Shown here piece by piece: positions 19,173-28,841 of a stretch of 64,000 nucleotides of DNA. Source of the DNA: Haliea sp. (lineage in GTDB: Bacteria > Pseudomonadota > Gammaproteobacteria > Pseudomonadales > Halieaceae); the NCBI GenBank assembly GCA_030730585.1, contig JANQUV010000010.1, positions 31,565-95,564 on the forward strand, read 5' to 3'. Position numbers and translations under genes: made by a program. The notes beneath the pieces are model-generated. The model did not search any database. It was not told the origin of the DNA and saw only the letters and a list, made by a program, of their open reading frames with translations. The first letter of the stretch is position 1; each line of letters opens with the position of its first letter.

Positions 19173-21014
19173 ATGGCTATCGACTCAACTGCACCGCCTA
19201 TCGTCAGCCCCAACGAGCTTGTGGCTTTCGCCAACTGCGAACTGGTGCGCATCAGCGACACTGCAGTCCTGGTAATTAACCGCGATAACGGTCGGCAGCA
19301 GATGATGTCTCCACAGGTGGTGCAGGGGCTTATTAGCTGCTCTACCTTTCGGACCATGGCAGATCACGCCAGCGTACTCGCCGCGACCCGGCCCGAGCTG
19401 CAGGGGCGCCCCGAGCTGGCGCTGCAGGCGCTGGAGGGGCTGTTGGTCAATGGCATGCTGCTGACCGCCGCCGATGCGGCCGCAAGGCTGTCCGGCGGGG
19501 CGTCGGTGGCGCCCGCAGCAACGCGCGTTTTTATTATCACCTGCGATCGCCCCGCCGCGGTGGAGCGCCTGCTGGAGTCGCTGTTGCGTAACGGCAAGCT
19601 GGCGCGCCACGAGGGCCTCTACCTGATCGACGATTCGCGCCTTGCGGAGTCCCGCGTCGCCAACCGCGAGTTGGTTGCCGGGTTTAATACCCGCAGCCCG
19701 GTAGACATGCGCTATGTCGGTGAAGCTGCCCAAAGTGCCATGCTGGAAGGGCTTATTGCGCGCCAGCCAGCCGCCGAGCACGGCCTGCGTTTTTTACTCG
19801 ACCCCGCGCAGTGGACGGGGCATAAAACCTATGGCCGCTCGCGCACGCTGTGCCTGTTGTTCTCGGTGGGTTATCGCGCCATCGTCATGGATGATGATGT
19901 GCTGTGCCAGGCTTTGCTGCCGCCGGTGGCTGAAGAAGGGTTGGCCATTGCTGGTGGGGCGTCGCGGCAGGCCGCTTTCTTCGCCGACCGAGAGGAGCTG
20001 GCGCGCGCTGCCGTGCCAGCTGACTTCGACCCACTGAGCGGCCATGCCAGCCTGCTGGGGCGCACGGTGGGTGCAGTGGTGGAAGCGGTAAGCCCGGGAG
20101 GGATGGCGGCGCAACAATTGCAAGGCGTGAATGCTTCTTTGGCCAGCGTCTTGGATGCGGGAGCTCCCATTCTGGTTACGCAGAGTGGCTCCTGGGGCGA
20201 CCCTGGGACGGCGTCTCCGCATTGGGTGGTATCGCTGGGTGATACCTCGGTGGTAAGGCTGTTGGAGCAGGAGGCATCTTTGGTCGATATCGTTGAAAAG
20301 CGCTGTAACTGGCTAGGTAGCCCGAGGCTGTCACTGATCAAGATGGCGTCGATGTCGCAGATGACGGGGCTGGACAACAGTGCTCTGTTGCCGCCTTATT
20401 TTCCTGCATTTCGCGGCGAAGACCGGCTGTTTGGCGCTATGGTGGAAGCGATTCATCATCGCGCAGCAGCGCTGGAGTATCCTTGGTGCGTGCCGCATCT
20501 GCCGATGGAAGAGCGGCACTTGAGTATTCGTGAACCGATGGCTGCGACGGGCGGAATTGCGTTGTTTGCCCGCTATTTGACCGACCATATCGACTACAAA
20601 GATGCCTCCGATCCACTGTTGCGATTACGCCACGTGGCGGAGGATGCGCGGCGCATTGCCGCTCGCTCCGACCGCGACCTGCTGCTCGATTTCCGCACGG
20701 AAGTGGCGCAGAGCCAAGCAGGCCAATTGCGTATGATTCTCGACCAGCAGCAAAAAGCGGTGCGGCTTGGGTCGGGTGCCTGGCAGGCGTATCTGCAGCG
20801 CGCCTTGAATGAAATGCAAGCTCTTATTGCCGAGCAGCAGTCCCCAACGACTATGCATGGGGTGCCAGCCGGCAGCAGTGAGCTGGGTTTGTTGCAATGT
20901 TTCCGCGACTATGCCAACGGTTTTGCCGATGCCCTAGAGCATTGGGCGGTAGTGCGGGAGGCCAGCGTTGCGGTGGCTGCGCAGCTGGAGCTTGAAGGCA
21001 AGCTGGTAGCCTGA
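19173..21014 (+). CDS. Unrecognised protein: PqqD-like domain plus glycosyltransferase-A-like domain
   Basis: A 613-residue cytoplasmic protein, no signal peptide or membrane helix. Residues about 15-100 (from NELVAFANCELVR to LEGLLVNGML) have the order of hydrophobics of PqqD-type winged-helix domains: a short beta hairpin containing INRDNG, a region where an LN-TG motif would sit, and a final helix ending LLVNGML. Residues about 117-250 look like a GT-A fold: RVFIITCDRPAAVERLLESLL, LIDDS (residues 151-155) and a DXD-like VMDDD (238-242). The remaining 360 residues are unassigned, with a helical, possibly coiled-coil segment at 490-560. No good Shine-Dalgarno precedes the ATG at 19173. No peptide or sugar-pathway genes are adjacent. 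Domain calls are from reading, not search. Confidence 0.6.
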   Translation: MAIDSTAPPIVSPNELVAFANCELVRISDTAVLVINRDNGRQQMMSPQVVQGLISCSTFRTMADHASVLAATRPELQGRPELALQALEGLLVNGMLLTAADAAARLSGGASVAPAATRVFIITCDRPAAVERLLESLLRNGKLARHEGLYLIDDSRLAESRVANRELVAGFNTRSPVDMRYVGEAAQSAMLEGLIARQPAAEHGLRFLLDPAQWTGHKTYGRSRTLCLLFSVGYRAIVMDDDVLCQALLPPVAEEGLAIAGGASRQAAFFADREELARAAVPADFDPLSGHASLLGRTVGAVVEAVSPGGMAAQQLQGVNASLASVLDAGAPILVTQSGSWGDPGTASPHWVVSLGDTSVVRLLEQEASLVDIVEKRCNWLGSPRLSLIKMASMSQMTGLDNSALLPPYFPAFRGEDRLFGAMVEAIHHRAAALEYPWCVPHLPMEERHLSIREPMAATGGIALFARYLTDHIDYKDASDPLLRLRHVAEDARRIAARSDRDLLLDFRTEVAQSQAGQLRMILDQQQKAVRLGSGAWQAYLQRALNEMQALIAEQQSPTTMHGVPAGSSELGLLQCFRDYANGFADALEHWAVVREASVAVAAQLELEGKLVA

Positions 21015-21040
21015 GTCTGTGAACTGAACTCCATAAGCCG

Positions 21041-21100
21041 GAGCCCGATGAACCGGAGCCGGACCAACCTGAGCCCCATGAGCTTGAGCCCGATGAACCG
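21041..21100 (+). repeat. Four tandem 15-bp repeats encoding EPDEP-type units out of frame
   Basis: Units start at 21041, 21056, 21071 and 21086; the first and last are identical (GAGCCCGATGAACCG) and the middle two differ at a few bases. Read in the frame of 21041 they give EPDEP, EPDQP, EPHEL, EPDEP and stay open to a TAG at 21152. That frame is closed upstream by a TGA at 21020 and is not the frame of the preceding gene, which stops at 21014. It may be a decayed C-terminal tail. Confidence 0.7.
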
Positions 21101-21150
21101 CAGCGTGCCCCCAACGTGAGAGTGCGCCAGCCCGTGCCTTGTACCGCGTG

Positions 21151-22449
21151 CTAGCAAATCTCCGCGACGGTTTCGACCATGGCGCGGGTCAGCATGTTCA
21201 GGTCATCATCTTTCATGATGAACGGCGGCATACAGTACACCAAGCGACCAAAGGGGCGTATCCAAACGCCGCGCTGCACAAACAGGGGTTGCACCACGCG
21301 CATGTCCACCGGCTCAGCCAGCTCAATGACGCCGATTGCGCCGAGTGTGCGTACATCCGCCACACCGGGAATATCCCGGGCGGGCGCGAGTCCTTCTTCG
21401 AGCCCGCGTTGAATGCGTTGTACGCAGCGCTGCCAGGGCTGTGACAACAGCAGTTCGATGCTGGCGACCGCCGTGGCACAGGCAAGGGGGTTGCCCATAA
21501 ACGTGGGGCCATGCATAAATGCACCCGCTTCACCCTGGCTGATGCCCTCGCTGATTTTGCGCGTGCAGAGAGTGGCTGCCAGTGTCATGTAGCCACCGGT
21601 GAGTGCTTTGCCCAGGCAAAGAATATCCGGATCTACGCCTGCGTGCTCCAGGGCAAAGAGCTTTCCTGTGCGGCCAAAGCCTGTGGCAATTTCGTCGTAA
21701 ATCAGTAGCACGTCGAAGGCATCGCACAGGGCGCGCAGGCGCACCAGGTAGTCGGCGGAGTAGAAGCGCATGCCGCCTGCGCCTTGCACAATCGGCTCTA
21801 CGATGACCGCAGCCAATTCGCGATGGTGCGTAACGAGTAATTCCTCTATTGCGGCCATCGCACTGTCATCACAGGGCTCGCCAAAGGGCGTTGTGGGAGC
21901 GGGCGCAAAGTAGTGTTTGGGTAGCACGTCACCGAACAGATGGTGCATGCCCGTGACGGGATCGCAGACCGACATCGCGCCGAAGGTGTCGCCATGGTAG
22001 CCGTTGCGCAGGGCGAGAAACTTCTGCTTGCCGGGTTGCCCGATTGAGTACCAGTATTGAATGGCCATCTTCAGCGCGACTTCTACGGCAACTGAGCCGG
22101 AATCGCTGAAAAAAACACGTTCAAGTGCCGGCGGCGTAATGTCAGCCAGCAGCTGAGCAAGGCGCACTGCGGGGGCATGTGTCAGGCCACCAAACATGAC
22201 ATGAGCCATGGATTCAACCTGAGCCTGCACTGCCCGGTTCAGCACCGGGTGGTTGTAGCCGTGAATTGCGCACCACCAGGACGCCATGCCATCAACCAGT
22301 TCGCGGCCATCACTCAGAGTGAGGCGCACGCCTTGCGCGCTGCGTACCGGGTAAACGTCGGGTGGGTTGCTTGCAGAGGCGTAGGGATGCCAAACGTGGG
22401 CGGCATCGCCGGCTTTCAGCTGCGCCCAATCAGGTGTGGTTGCGGTCAC
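21151..22449 (-). CDS. bioA: Adenosylmethionine-8-amino-7-oxononanoate aminotransferase BioA
   Basis: A 432-residue PLP enzyme making 7,8-diaminopelargonate in biotin synthesis with SAM as amino donor. The N-terminus HVWHPYAS and the [15 protein letters not shown] block are BioA signatures; the PLP lysine lies in [11 protein letters not shown] and [11 protein letters not shown] is the cofactor-binding Asp region. The GTG start overlaps the tesA stop (GTGA), so it is translationally coupled to tesA. The rest of the biotin pathway is not in the window. Confidence 0.95.
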   Translation of the reverse strand: MTATTPDWAQLKAGDAAHVWHPYASASNPPDVYPVRSAQGVRLTLSDGRELVDGMASWWCAIHGYNHPVLNRAVQAQVESMAHVMFGGLTHAPAVRLAQLLADITPPALERVFFSDSGSVAVEVALKMAIQYWYSIGQPGKQKFLALRNGYHGDTFGAMSVCDPVTGMHHLFGDVLPKHYFAPAPTTPFGEPCDDSAMAAIEELLVTHHRELAAVIVEPIVQGAGGMRFYSADYLVRLRALCDAFDVLLIYDEIATGFGRTGKLFALEHAGVDPDILCLGKALTGGYMTLAATLCTRKISEGISQGEAGAFMHGPTFMGNPLACATAVASIELLLSQPWQRCVQRIQRGLEEGLAPARDIPGVADVRTLGAIGVIELAEPVDMRVVQPLFVQRGVWIRPFGRLVYCMPPFIMKDDDLNMLTRAMVETVAEIC

Positions 22450-23078
22450 AAAATCTCCAGCAGGCTATCGATGATGTTTTGCAGCAGCAGTGGCTGCGCT
22501 GAGGCGGTGGGGTGAATACCGTCGTCTTGCATAAGGCCGGTTTGTGTCGCAACCCCATCCAGTATGAACGGCGCCAGGCTGGCGCCGGTTTTATCCGCTA
22601 CCGCGTTGAAGCTTTCGCGGAAGGCCGCAGTGTAGCGTTCGCCGTAATTAGGCGGAATTTCCATGGGTAGCAAGAGCACGCTCGCCCCGCTGGCCTGCGC
22701 CAACTGCGCCATGCGCAGCAGATTGTCACGTATTTTTGCTGGCGGGTGGCCGCGCAGCCCGTCATTGCCCCCGAGTTCGATTAACAGCACGTTGGGGGCG
22801 TATTGGCTGAGCAGGCCAGGCAGGCGACGCAGGCCACCGCCGGTGGTCTCACCGCTAATACTGGCGTTGATGACGCGATATTCGGGGTGGCTGGTGTTCA
22901 GTTGTTGCTCTAACAAGCTTACCCAGCCCTGTTCCAGAGACATGCCGTAGGCTGCGCTGATACTATCTCCAAGGATCAGCAGGGTTTTTTCTGCGTGTGC
23001 AACGCCCGGTATCGCCAGTAACAGGCACAATCCGGCGGCGTGTATTTTGCGTATCAGTGCGAAAAGGAATCGCGACAT
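22446..23078 (-). CDS. tesA: TesA-like SGNH thioesterase/arylesterase
   Basis: A 210-residue periplasmic GDSL hydrolase, counterpart of E. coli TesA (thioesterase I / protease I / lysophospholipase L1). A signal peptide ends at VAHA/EK; block I is [12 protein letters not shown], block III is [10 protein letters not shown], and the catalytic Asp-His lie in DDGIHPTA. The ATG at 23078 overlaps the start codon of the divergent ABC gene by two bases, so the N-terminal extension of the longer frame is not used. Divergent tesA/ybbA also occurs in E. coli. Confidence 0.93.
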   Translation of the reverse strand: MSRFLFALIRKIHAAGLCLLLAIPGVAHAEKTLLILGDSISAAYGMSLEQGWVSLLEQQLNTSHPEYRVINASISGETTGGGLRRLPGLLSQYAPNVLLIELGGNDGLRGHPPAKIRDNLLRMAQLAQASGASVLLLPMEIPPNYGERYTAAFRESFNAVADKTGASLAPFILDGVATQTGLMQDDGIHPTASAQPLLLQNIIDSLLEIL

Positions 23079-23742
23079 GATCAAGGCTGAAAATCTCCAA
23101 AAGCGGGTGCCGATGGTCGGCAGCGAGTTGGAGATACTGAAAGGGATCACGCTGGAAATCAAGTCGGGCGAGTCGGTCGCGATTATTGGTGCCTCCGGTT
23201 CCGGCAAATCCACGTTACTCGGCTTGCTCGCAGGACTTGATGAGGCGAGCGGTGGGAGAGTGGTCATCAACGGTACTGATATCAGTGCCTTGGATGAGGA
23301 TCAGCGAGCTCTGTTTCGTGGGCAGCACGTCGGGTTTGTATTTCAGTCGTTCCAGCTGCTGCCGGCACTGACGGCACTGGAGAATGTGATGCTGCCGCTG
23401 GAATTGCAGGGACAGAGCGATGCACAGGCCCAAGCGCGAACATTGCTGCAGCGGGTGGGCCTCGGCGAGCGCGTTGAGCATTACCCGCGGCAAATGTCCG
23501 GGGGGGAGCAGCAGCGGGTAGCAATTGCCCGCGCATTTGCTAACAGCCCCACCATTTTATTTGCGGATGAGCCTACGGGAAACTTGGATACCACCACCGG
23601 TAACCACATCATTGATTTGCTGTTTGAGCTTAACCGCGAGCAAAGCACGACCCTGGTGCTGGTTACGCACGACCTTAGCCTGGCGGAGCGTTGCCAGCAT
23701 CGTTTTCGCCTGGAATCCGGCGCCCTGGTGGGCGGAGACTGA
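23077..23742 (+). CDS. ybbA: YbbA-like ABC transporter ATP-binding protein
   Basis: A 221-residue LolD/MacB-type ATPase. Walker A is GASGSGKST, the Q-loop lies in VFQSFQLLP, the signature is MSGGEQQRVAIARA, and Walker B is ILFADEPTGNLD. AAAAGGAA ends eight bases before the ATG at 23077, which supports this start over an in-frame TTG at 23047. It pairs with the large FtsX-like permease three bases downstream. The pair is thought to act in export or envelope lipid handling; substrate unknown. Confidence 0.93.
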   Translation: MIKAENLQKRVPMVGSELEILKGITLEIKSGESVAIIGASGSGKSTLLGLLAGLDEASGGRVVINGTDISALDEDQRALFRGQHVGFVFQSFQLLPALTALENVMLPLELQGQSDAQAQARTLLQRVGLGERVEHYPRQMSGGEQQRVAIARAFANSPTILFADEPTGNLDTTTGNHIIDLLFELNREQSTTLVLVTHDLSLAERCQHRFRLESGALVGGD

Positions 23743-23745
23743 GCG

Positions 23746-26220
23746 ATGTCCATGACGGCAACTCGAATGCTGGCGCGCGACTGGCGTGGCGGAGAGCTAG
23801 GTGTTCTGGTCGCGGCGCTGGTGCTGGCGGTGGCCGTTGTGTCCGGCATCAGCGCATTCACCACGCGCCTGCAAACGGCGTTGGCACAGGAAAGCCACCG
23901 CTTTTTAGCGGCGGATCGTGTTGTGCGCAGTGGCGACGAAGCACCGGCCGCGTGGCTGGAGGAGGCCACGCAACGCTCGCTCAGCACCGCACAAGTGCTC
24001 ACCTTCCCCTCTATGATCTATGCCGGAGATGAGGCCATGGTGCTGGCATCGGTGAAGGCCGTCAGCAGCACTTACCCCCTGCGCGGGGAGCTGCGCTACA
24101 GCGAAGAGCCGTTCGGCGACGTGTTGGTGGGGCTAAGCGGGCCAGCGCCAGGCACGGTGTGGCTGGATTCGCGGCTGTTTCCTCTGCTCGATGTGGCCAT
24201 TGGCGACCGGGTTGCAGTCGGTGAGGCGGAGTTCACGGTGGTCGCAGCGGCGCGTACCGAACCCGATCAGGGGGGGTCCTTCCTCGGCCTTGGTCCGCGC
24301 GTGTTGATGCATTACGACGATATTGGCGCGACTGACGTGGTACAACCCGGAAGCCGTGTTGAATATCGGCAGCTCTACGCGGGCGACACCGTGCGGGTGG
24401 CTGACTTCGAGCGCTGGTTACAGCCTCAATTGGTGGAAGGCCAGCGTTTGCTGGACGTGAATGAGGGCCAGCCTGGCTTGGGGCAGGCGCTGCAGCGGGC
24501 TGAGAGCTTCTTGCTGCTAGCGGGCAGCCTTGGGGTTGTGCTGGCGGGCGTGGCAATTGCCTTGGCCGCACGCCGTTTCAGTGAACGCCATAATGATTAT
24601 GTCGCAATAATGAAGAGCCTCGGCGCTACCTCTGGCGATATTACCCGCTTGTATGGCCGCAGTCTGCTGTTACTGGGCCTGGTGGCCACAGTGCTTGGCT
24701 GCAGTTTGGGTTGGGCCTTGCAAGCGACTTTTTTTGACCTCTTTGGCGATCAGTTACCGATCACTCCCGGCCCGGCTGGGCTGCGGCCTTATGGCATCGG
24801 CGCCGCTACCGCGCTGGTGTGCTTACTGTGTTTTGCCTGGCCACCCTTGCAGCGTTTGAGTCAAGCGAGCCCGCTGCGCGTGCTGCGCCGTGACATGCCC
24901 CTGGAACAACGGCGAACCTTAACGGATTACGCCTTCGGTCTGGCCGCGGTGTCAGGGCTGATGTGGTGGTACAGTGGTGATTGGAAAATCACCTTGGCGG
25001 TACTGAGTGGATTGGGGGCCACAGTATTGTTGGGCCTGGGCTTGTCGCTCACGCTTCTGCGCGGAGGCCGGCTGGTAGGCATGAGTGCCGGCAGCATCTG
25101 GCGCCTGGCGCTGGCGGGGCTGCAACGCAGGGGCACCGCTAACGCACTGCAGGTGGTGATTTTTGCCATGGCGATCATGCTGTTGCTGGTCCTTGTGCTG
25201 GTGCGCACCTCACTGATTGATGCCTGGCAGACGCAACTGCCCGAAAACACGCCCAACCACTTTGCCCTGAATATCGCCCCGGAAGATGTTCAAGACATTG
25301 AGCAGCTGCTGCGTAGCGAAGAAGTGCCCGGCGCGCCGCTGTACCCGATGATTCGGGGGCGCATTCTTTCAGTGAACGGGGAAGATCTGCCGCAGACAGA
25401 CGATCGTGAGGAAGGTCGTCGCCAGCGTGAAGCAAACCTCACCTGGTCGGACACACTGCCTGCGGATAACCAACTGCTGGAGGGGCGCTGGTGGGAACCT
25501 TCGAGTGATGCAGCGGAAGTGTCTCTTGAGATCGAGTTTGCCGAGCGTTTCGGTGTTGTATTGGGCGACCGTATCGGCTTTCAGGTGGGCTCAGAGCCTT
25601 TTGAAGCCACCGTCACCAGCATTCGACAGCTGGACTGGCAGTCCTTCAATCCCAACTTCTGGTTGGTGTTCCCGCCGCGCCTGCTGGCGCCGTATCCGGC
25701 CACCTTTATGACCAGTTTTTATTTACAGCCTGAGGAAAAGCCGTTCCTCAATGGCTTCATCCGTCAGTTTCCCACGGTCACTGTGGTGGAGATGGATGTG
25801 GTGGTAGAGCAGGTGCGCGGCATAATCAGCCAGGTGTCGGCTGCGGTGGAGTTGGTGCTGGGAGTGATCATGGCTGCCGGAGCTCTGGTGTTGGTAGCGG
25901 GTGTGCAGGCCAGTGTGGATGCGCGGATGCACGAGAGCTCTATTCTGCGTGCGTTGGGAGCTCGCCGTCGGTTGGTGTTGGGTGGCTTGCTCATAGAGTT
26001 TGCTGCCATGGGCTTGTTTGCCGGGCTGCTGGCCACCGTCGGTGCCGAGTTGTCGGTTTATATTTTACAGGCGCAGGTGATGGATATGGACTACAGCCCG
26101 TCACCTTGGGTGTGGCCGATAGGGGTGGGCGGTGGTGCGCTGTTGATTGCCGTTCTTGGGGTATTCAGCTGCCGCAAGGTGGTATCCAGCCCGCCGTTGG
26201 CGGTGTTGCGCGAGCTGTGA
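23746..26220 (+). CDS. ybbP: YbbP-like ABC transporter permease (FtsX family)
   Basis: An 824-residue inner-membrane protein with two FtsX-type permease modules. The first helix is at about residues 17-38 (GVLVAALVLAVAVVSGISAF), then a periplasmic domain, three helices near 255-370, a central helical block, a second periplasmic domain (about 495-680) and a final helix trio (about 700-815). It works with YbbA, the ATPase encoded just upstream. E. coli YbbP is about 800 residues, so the length is normal. Confidence 0.92.
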   Translation: MSMTATRMLARDWRGGELGVLVAALVLAVAVVSGISAFTTRLQTALAQESHRFLAADRVVRSGDEAPAAWLEEATQRSLSTAQVLTFPSMIYAGDEAMVLASVKAVSSTYPLRGELRYSEEPFGDVLVGLSGPAPGTVWLDSRLFPLLDVAIGDRVAVGEAEFTVVAAARTEPDQGGSFLGLGPRVLMHYDDIGATDVVQPGSRVEYRQLYAGDTVRVADFERWLQPQLVEGQRLLDVNEGQPGLGQALQRAESFLLLAGSLGVVLAGVAIALAARRFSERHNDYVAIMKSLGATSGDITRLYGRSLLLLGLVATVLGCSLGWALQATFFDLFGDQLPITPGPAGLRPYGIGAATALVCLLCFAWPPLQRLSQASPLRVLRRDMPLEQRRTLTDYAFGLAAVSGLMWWYSGDWKITLAVLSGLGATVLLGLGLSLTLLRGGRLVGMSAGSIWRLALAGLQRRGTANALQVVIFAMAIMLLLVLVLVRTSLIDAWQTQLPENTPNHFALNIAPEDVQDIEQLLRSEEVPGAPLYPMIRGRILSVNGEDLPQTDDREEGRRQREANLTWSDTLPADNQLLEGRWWEPSSDAAEVSLEIEFAERFGVVLGDRIGFQVGSEPFEATVTSIRQLDWQSFNPNFWLVFPPRLLAPYPATFMTSFYLQPEEKPFLNGFIRQFPTVTVVEMDVVVEQVRGIISQVSAAVELVLGVIMAAGALVLVAGVQASVDARMHESSILRALGARRRLVLGGLLIEFAAMGLFAGLLATVGAELSVYILQAQVMDMDYSPSPWVWPIGVGGGALLIAVLGVFSCRKVVSSPPLAVLREL

Positions 26221-26261
26221 AGTGGCACGGCACCAAAGACGCGTCGACTTAGGCTTGAGGC

Positions 26262-26891
26262 CTAGCGCGTCCTGATGCCGTCAATGAATGTTTGTACACT
26301 TAGCTGCGTCTGGCGTGAAAGGTCGATATGGCGCCGAAAAAGCTGCGGCGCGTCCACCAGCAGAGTTGCAAGGCCGTGAATGCCCGCCCACGCGGCGTTG
26401 GTCAAATAGGCGAGGTCCAGCTCCCGAAAGGTGCCCTGGGCAATGCCGTGACGTAAAATAGACTGCACTTGTTGAAAGGTGTCCCGGCTTGCCTCGCGTA
26501 ATTCCGGGTAGGCATCTGCGGGCTGCACTGCAGGTCCAAACATCAACTTGAACATTTGCGGATAACGGGCCGCATAGGCTACGTAGCTGTTGGCTAACGC
26601 GTGCAACTGCTCTTCAGGGCAGTCGCCGGTGTCGTCCGCCGCCTTGAGCAAGTCGTTGAGCAGCCGGCGGTAACCAACGGCTGCGAGGGCGGCGAGAAGG
26701 TCACCCTTGTCATTGAAGTGGCGATAGGGCGCGGTTTGTGAAACACCCACTCCCCGGGCCAGAGCCCGCAGGCTTAGTGCGTCAGCGCCTGCGGCTTCGA
26801 GGTGCTCGAGTGCCGCATCCAACAGCTCCGCCCGCAAGTTGCCATGGTGATAGCTCCTTTGACGGGCGGTCTGTGTGCCATTTAGCGCCAT
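26262..26891 (-). CDS. TetR/AcrR family transcriptional regulator
   Basis: A 209-residue repressor-type protein with the TetR helix-turn-helix near the N-terminus ([21 protein letters not shown], then [26 protein letters not shown]). The C-terminal half resembles the WHG-type ligand-binding domain (FKLMFGP at its centre). Its ATG directly abuts the mdh stop codon with no gap, so it is probably co-transcribed and coupled to mdh. Ligand and targets unknown. Confidence 0.9.
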   Translation of the reverse strand: MALNGTQTARQRSYHHGNLRAELLDAALEHLEAAGADALSLRALARGVGVSQTAPYRHFNDKGDLLAALAAVGYRRLLNDLLKAADDTGDCPEEQLHALANSYVAYAARYPQMFKLMFGPAVQPADAYPELREASRDTFQQVQSILRHGIAQGTFRELDLAYLTNAAWAGIHGLATLLVDAPQLFRRHIDLSRQTQLSVQTFIDGIRTR

Positions 26892-27872
26892 TCAGGGCAG
26901 CAGGTGCTGGACGGCATCGCGTTCTTCTGTCAATTCTTTCTCTGTGGCCAGCATCTTTTCGCGGCTGAAGTCGCCGACTTCAACGCCCTGAACGATGCTC
27001 CACTCACCGTTTTTGCAGCGGCAGGGGAAAGAGTAAATCAGGCCTTCGGCGATGCCATAAGAGCCATCCGAGTGCACGCCCATGGATACCCAGTCATCGC
27101 CCTCAGTGCCGAGCGCCCAGGAGCGCATGTGATCACTGGCTGCGTTGGCCGCAGAAGCCGCTGAAGAGGCGCCGCGGGCCTTGATGATGGCCGCTCCGCG
27201 CTGTTGCACGGTGGGGATGAAGTCGCTTTCGTACCACGCTTGATCGACCAGCGACATGGCTTTTTCACCGCCGACCTCAGCATTGAACAGGTCGGGATAC
27301 TGGGTGGCAGAGTGGTTGCCCCAGATGGTCATTTTCTGCACGTCGTTGACGGTCTTGCCCGTCTTCTGTGCAATCTGCGTCTTCGCACGGTTGTGGTCCA
27401 GGCGTGTCATGGCGGTGAAGTTGCGTGGGTTAATATCCGGCGCATTGCGCTGGGTGATCAGGGCGTTGGTGTTGGCCGGGTTGCCCACGACCAGAACCTT
27501 GATGTTACGGCTGGCGTATTCATTAATAGCTTTGCCCTGCACGGAGAAGATCGCCGCGTTGGCTTCCAGCAGGTCTTTGCGTTCCATGCCGGGGCCGCGT
27601 GGACGCGCACCGACCAGCAGCGCGTAGTCCGTATCCTTGAAGGCAACGGCGGGGTCGTCGGTGCAAACGATGTCGGCCAGCAAGGGGAAGGCGCAGTCAT
27701 CCAGCTCCATACGGACGCCATTCAAGGCCTCCATGGCCGGCGTGATATCCAGCAGCTGCAGGATCACGGGCTGATCGTCGCCCAGCATGGAGCCGGAGGC
27801 GATGCGGAACAGCAGCGCGTAGCCAATTTGGCCGGCGGCGCCGGTGACGGTCACTCGAACAGGTGCTTTCAT
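26892..27872 (-). CDS. mdh: Malate dehydrogenase
   Basis: A 326-residue NAD-dependent enzyme of the TCA cycle (malate to oxaloacetate). The Rossmann motif is [19 protein letters not shown]; substrate arginines lie in [11 protein letters not shown]; the catalytic His is His187 in [12 protein letters not shown], with the Asp in [10 protein letters not shown]. This is the LDH-like MDH type seen in Burkholderia and many marine gammaproteobacteria, not the 312-residue E. coli type. First gene of a likely mdh-tetR operon, divergent from ttcA across 126 bp. Confidence 0.96.
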   Translation of the reverse strand: MKAPVRVTVTGAAGQIGYALLFRIASGSMLGDDQPVILQLLDITPAMEALNGVRMELDDCAFPLLADIVCTDDPAVAFKDTDYALLVGARPRGPGMERKDLLEANAAIFSVQGKAINEYASRNIKVLVVGNPANTNALITQRNAPDINPRNFTAMTRLDHNRAKTQIAQKTGKTVNDVQKMTIWGNHSATQYPDLFNAEVGGEKAMSLVDQAWYESDFIPTVQQRGAAIIKARGASSAASAANAASDHMRSWALGTEGDDWVSMGVHSDGSYGIAEGLIYSFPCRCKNGEWSIVQGVEVGDFSREKMLATEKELTEERDAVQHLLP

Positions 27873-27998
27873 CGGAAGAGAGTCCTCAGGGGTCGGGTGG
27901 TTGAGATATGAGGGGCGTTATTGTCGAGTGAAACGGGTGAAAAAACAAGCCAGTGCCTGTAAAATGCGGTGCTTTCAGGCATTCAGGGCAGGTAGGCG

Positions 27999-28841
27999 GT
28001 GCGCGAACTCTCCCGCAAAGAACGAACAGAATTCAACAAGCTGCAAAAGCGGCTGCGCCGCAATGTCGGCAACGCCATTGCCGACTACAGCATGATTGAA
28101 GACGGTGACCGCATCATGGTGTGCTTGTCGGGCGGCAAGGATTCCTATGCGATGCTGGATGTATTGCTGGCACTGCGCAAGAACGCGCCGATTAACTTCG
28201 AGCTGATTGCGGTCAATATGGACCAAAAGCAGCCCGGGTTTCCGGAAGAGGTGCTGCCAGCCTATTTGGAGCGGTTAGAGGTTCCTTACTATATCCTCGA
28301 AAAGGATACTTACAGTATTGTGCGTTCGGTAATCCCGGAAGGCAAAACCACCTGCGGCTTATGCTCCCGGCTGCGCCGCGGCAGCCTTTACGGATTCGCT
28401 GCTGATATCGGGGCGACCAAGATCGCGCTGGGCCATCACCGCGACGATATCGTTGAAACGCTATTTCTCAACCTGTTTTTCGGTGGCAGCCTGAAGGCAA
28501 TGCCGCCGAAGCTGCTCAGTGATGATAGGCGCAATGTGGTGATCCGCCCGATGGCCTACTGCAAGGAAAAGGATCTTGTGGCGTATGCCGATTACAAGGC
28601 TTTCCCAATCATTCCCTGCAACCTGTGCGGTTCACAGGAAAATTTGCAGCGGGTGCAGATCAAGCAGATGCTGGTTGACTGGGAACGGCAGTATCCAGGG
28701 CGTACCGAAACCATTTTCCGCGGTATTTGTAACGTAGCACCGTCGCAGTTGGCGGACACCGCATTGTTCGATTTCAGCAGCCTGCGCGCTGAAGTCGATA
28801 CCGATCTGCACGTGCCCGCAATTCGTGTTGTGAACTTGTAA
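27999..28841 (+). CDS. ttcA: tRNA 2-thiocytidine(32) synthetase TtcA
   Basis: A 280-residue ATP-dependent, Fe-S cluster enzyme that thiolates C32 of certain tRNAs. The PP-loop is SGGKDS (44-49); two CxxC pairs bind the cluster (CGLC and CNLC); [19 protein letters not shown] is the family block. The start is GTG at 27999, giving the usual [20 protein letters not shown]-terminus. Its stop abuts the first codon assigned to ccmA, so it is the first gene of the cytochrome c maturation operon here. Confidence 0.96.
   Translation: MRELSRKERTEFNKLQKRLRRNVGNAIADYSMIEDGDRIMVCLSGGKDSYAMLDVLLALRKNAPINFELIAVNMDQKQPGFPEEVLPAYLERLEVPYYILEKDTYSIVRSVIPEGKTTCGLCSRLRRGSLYGFAADIGATKIALGHHRDDIVETLFLNLFFGGSLKAMPPKLLSDDRRNVVIRPMAYCKEKDLVAYADYKAFPIIPCNLCGSQENLQRVQIKQMLVDWERQYPGRTETIFRGICNVAPSQLADTALFDFSSLRAEVDTDLHVPAIRVVNL

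Noticed and set aside
16870..21014. YgiQ plus the PqqD-like protein as a RiPP biosynthesis locus
   Set aside because: YgiQ is a conserved housekeeping radical SAM protein without a SPASM domain, the genes are divergent, and no precursor peptide ORF is visible.
20990..21060. Programmed frameshift extending the orphan protein into the EPDEP tail
   Set aside because: No slippery run or pseudoknot is visible, and stops close all three frames between 21012 and 21027, so a single frameshift cannot join them.
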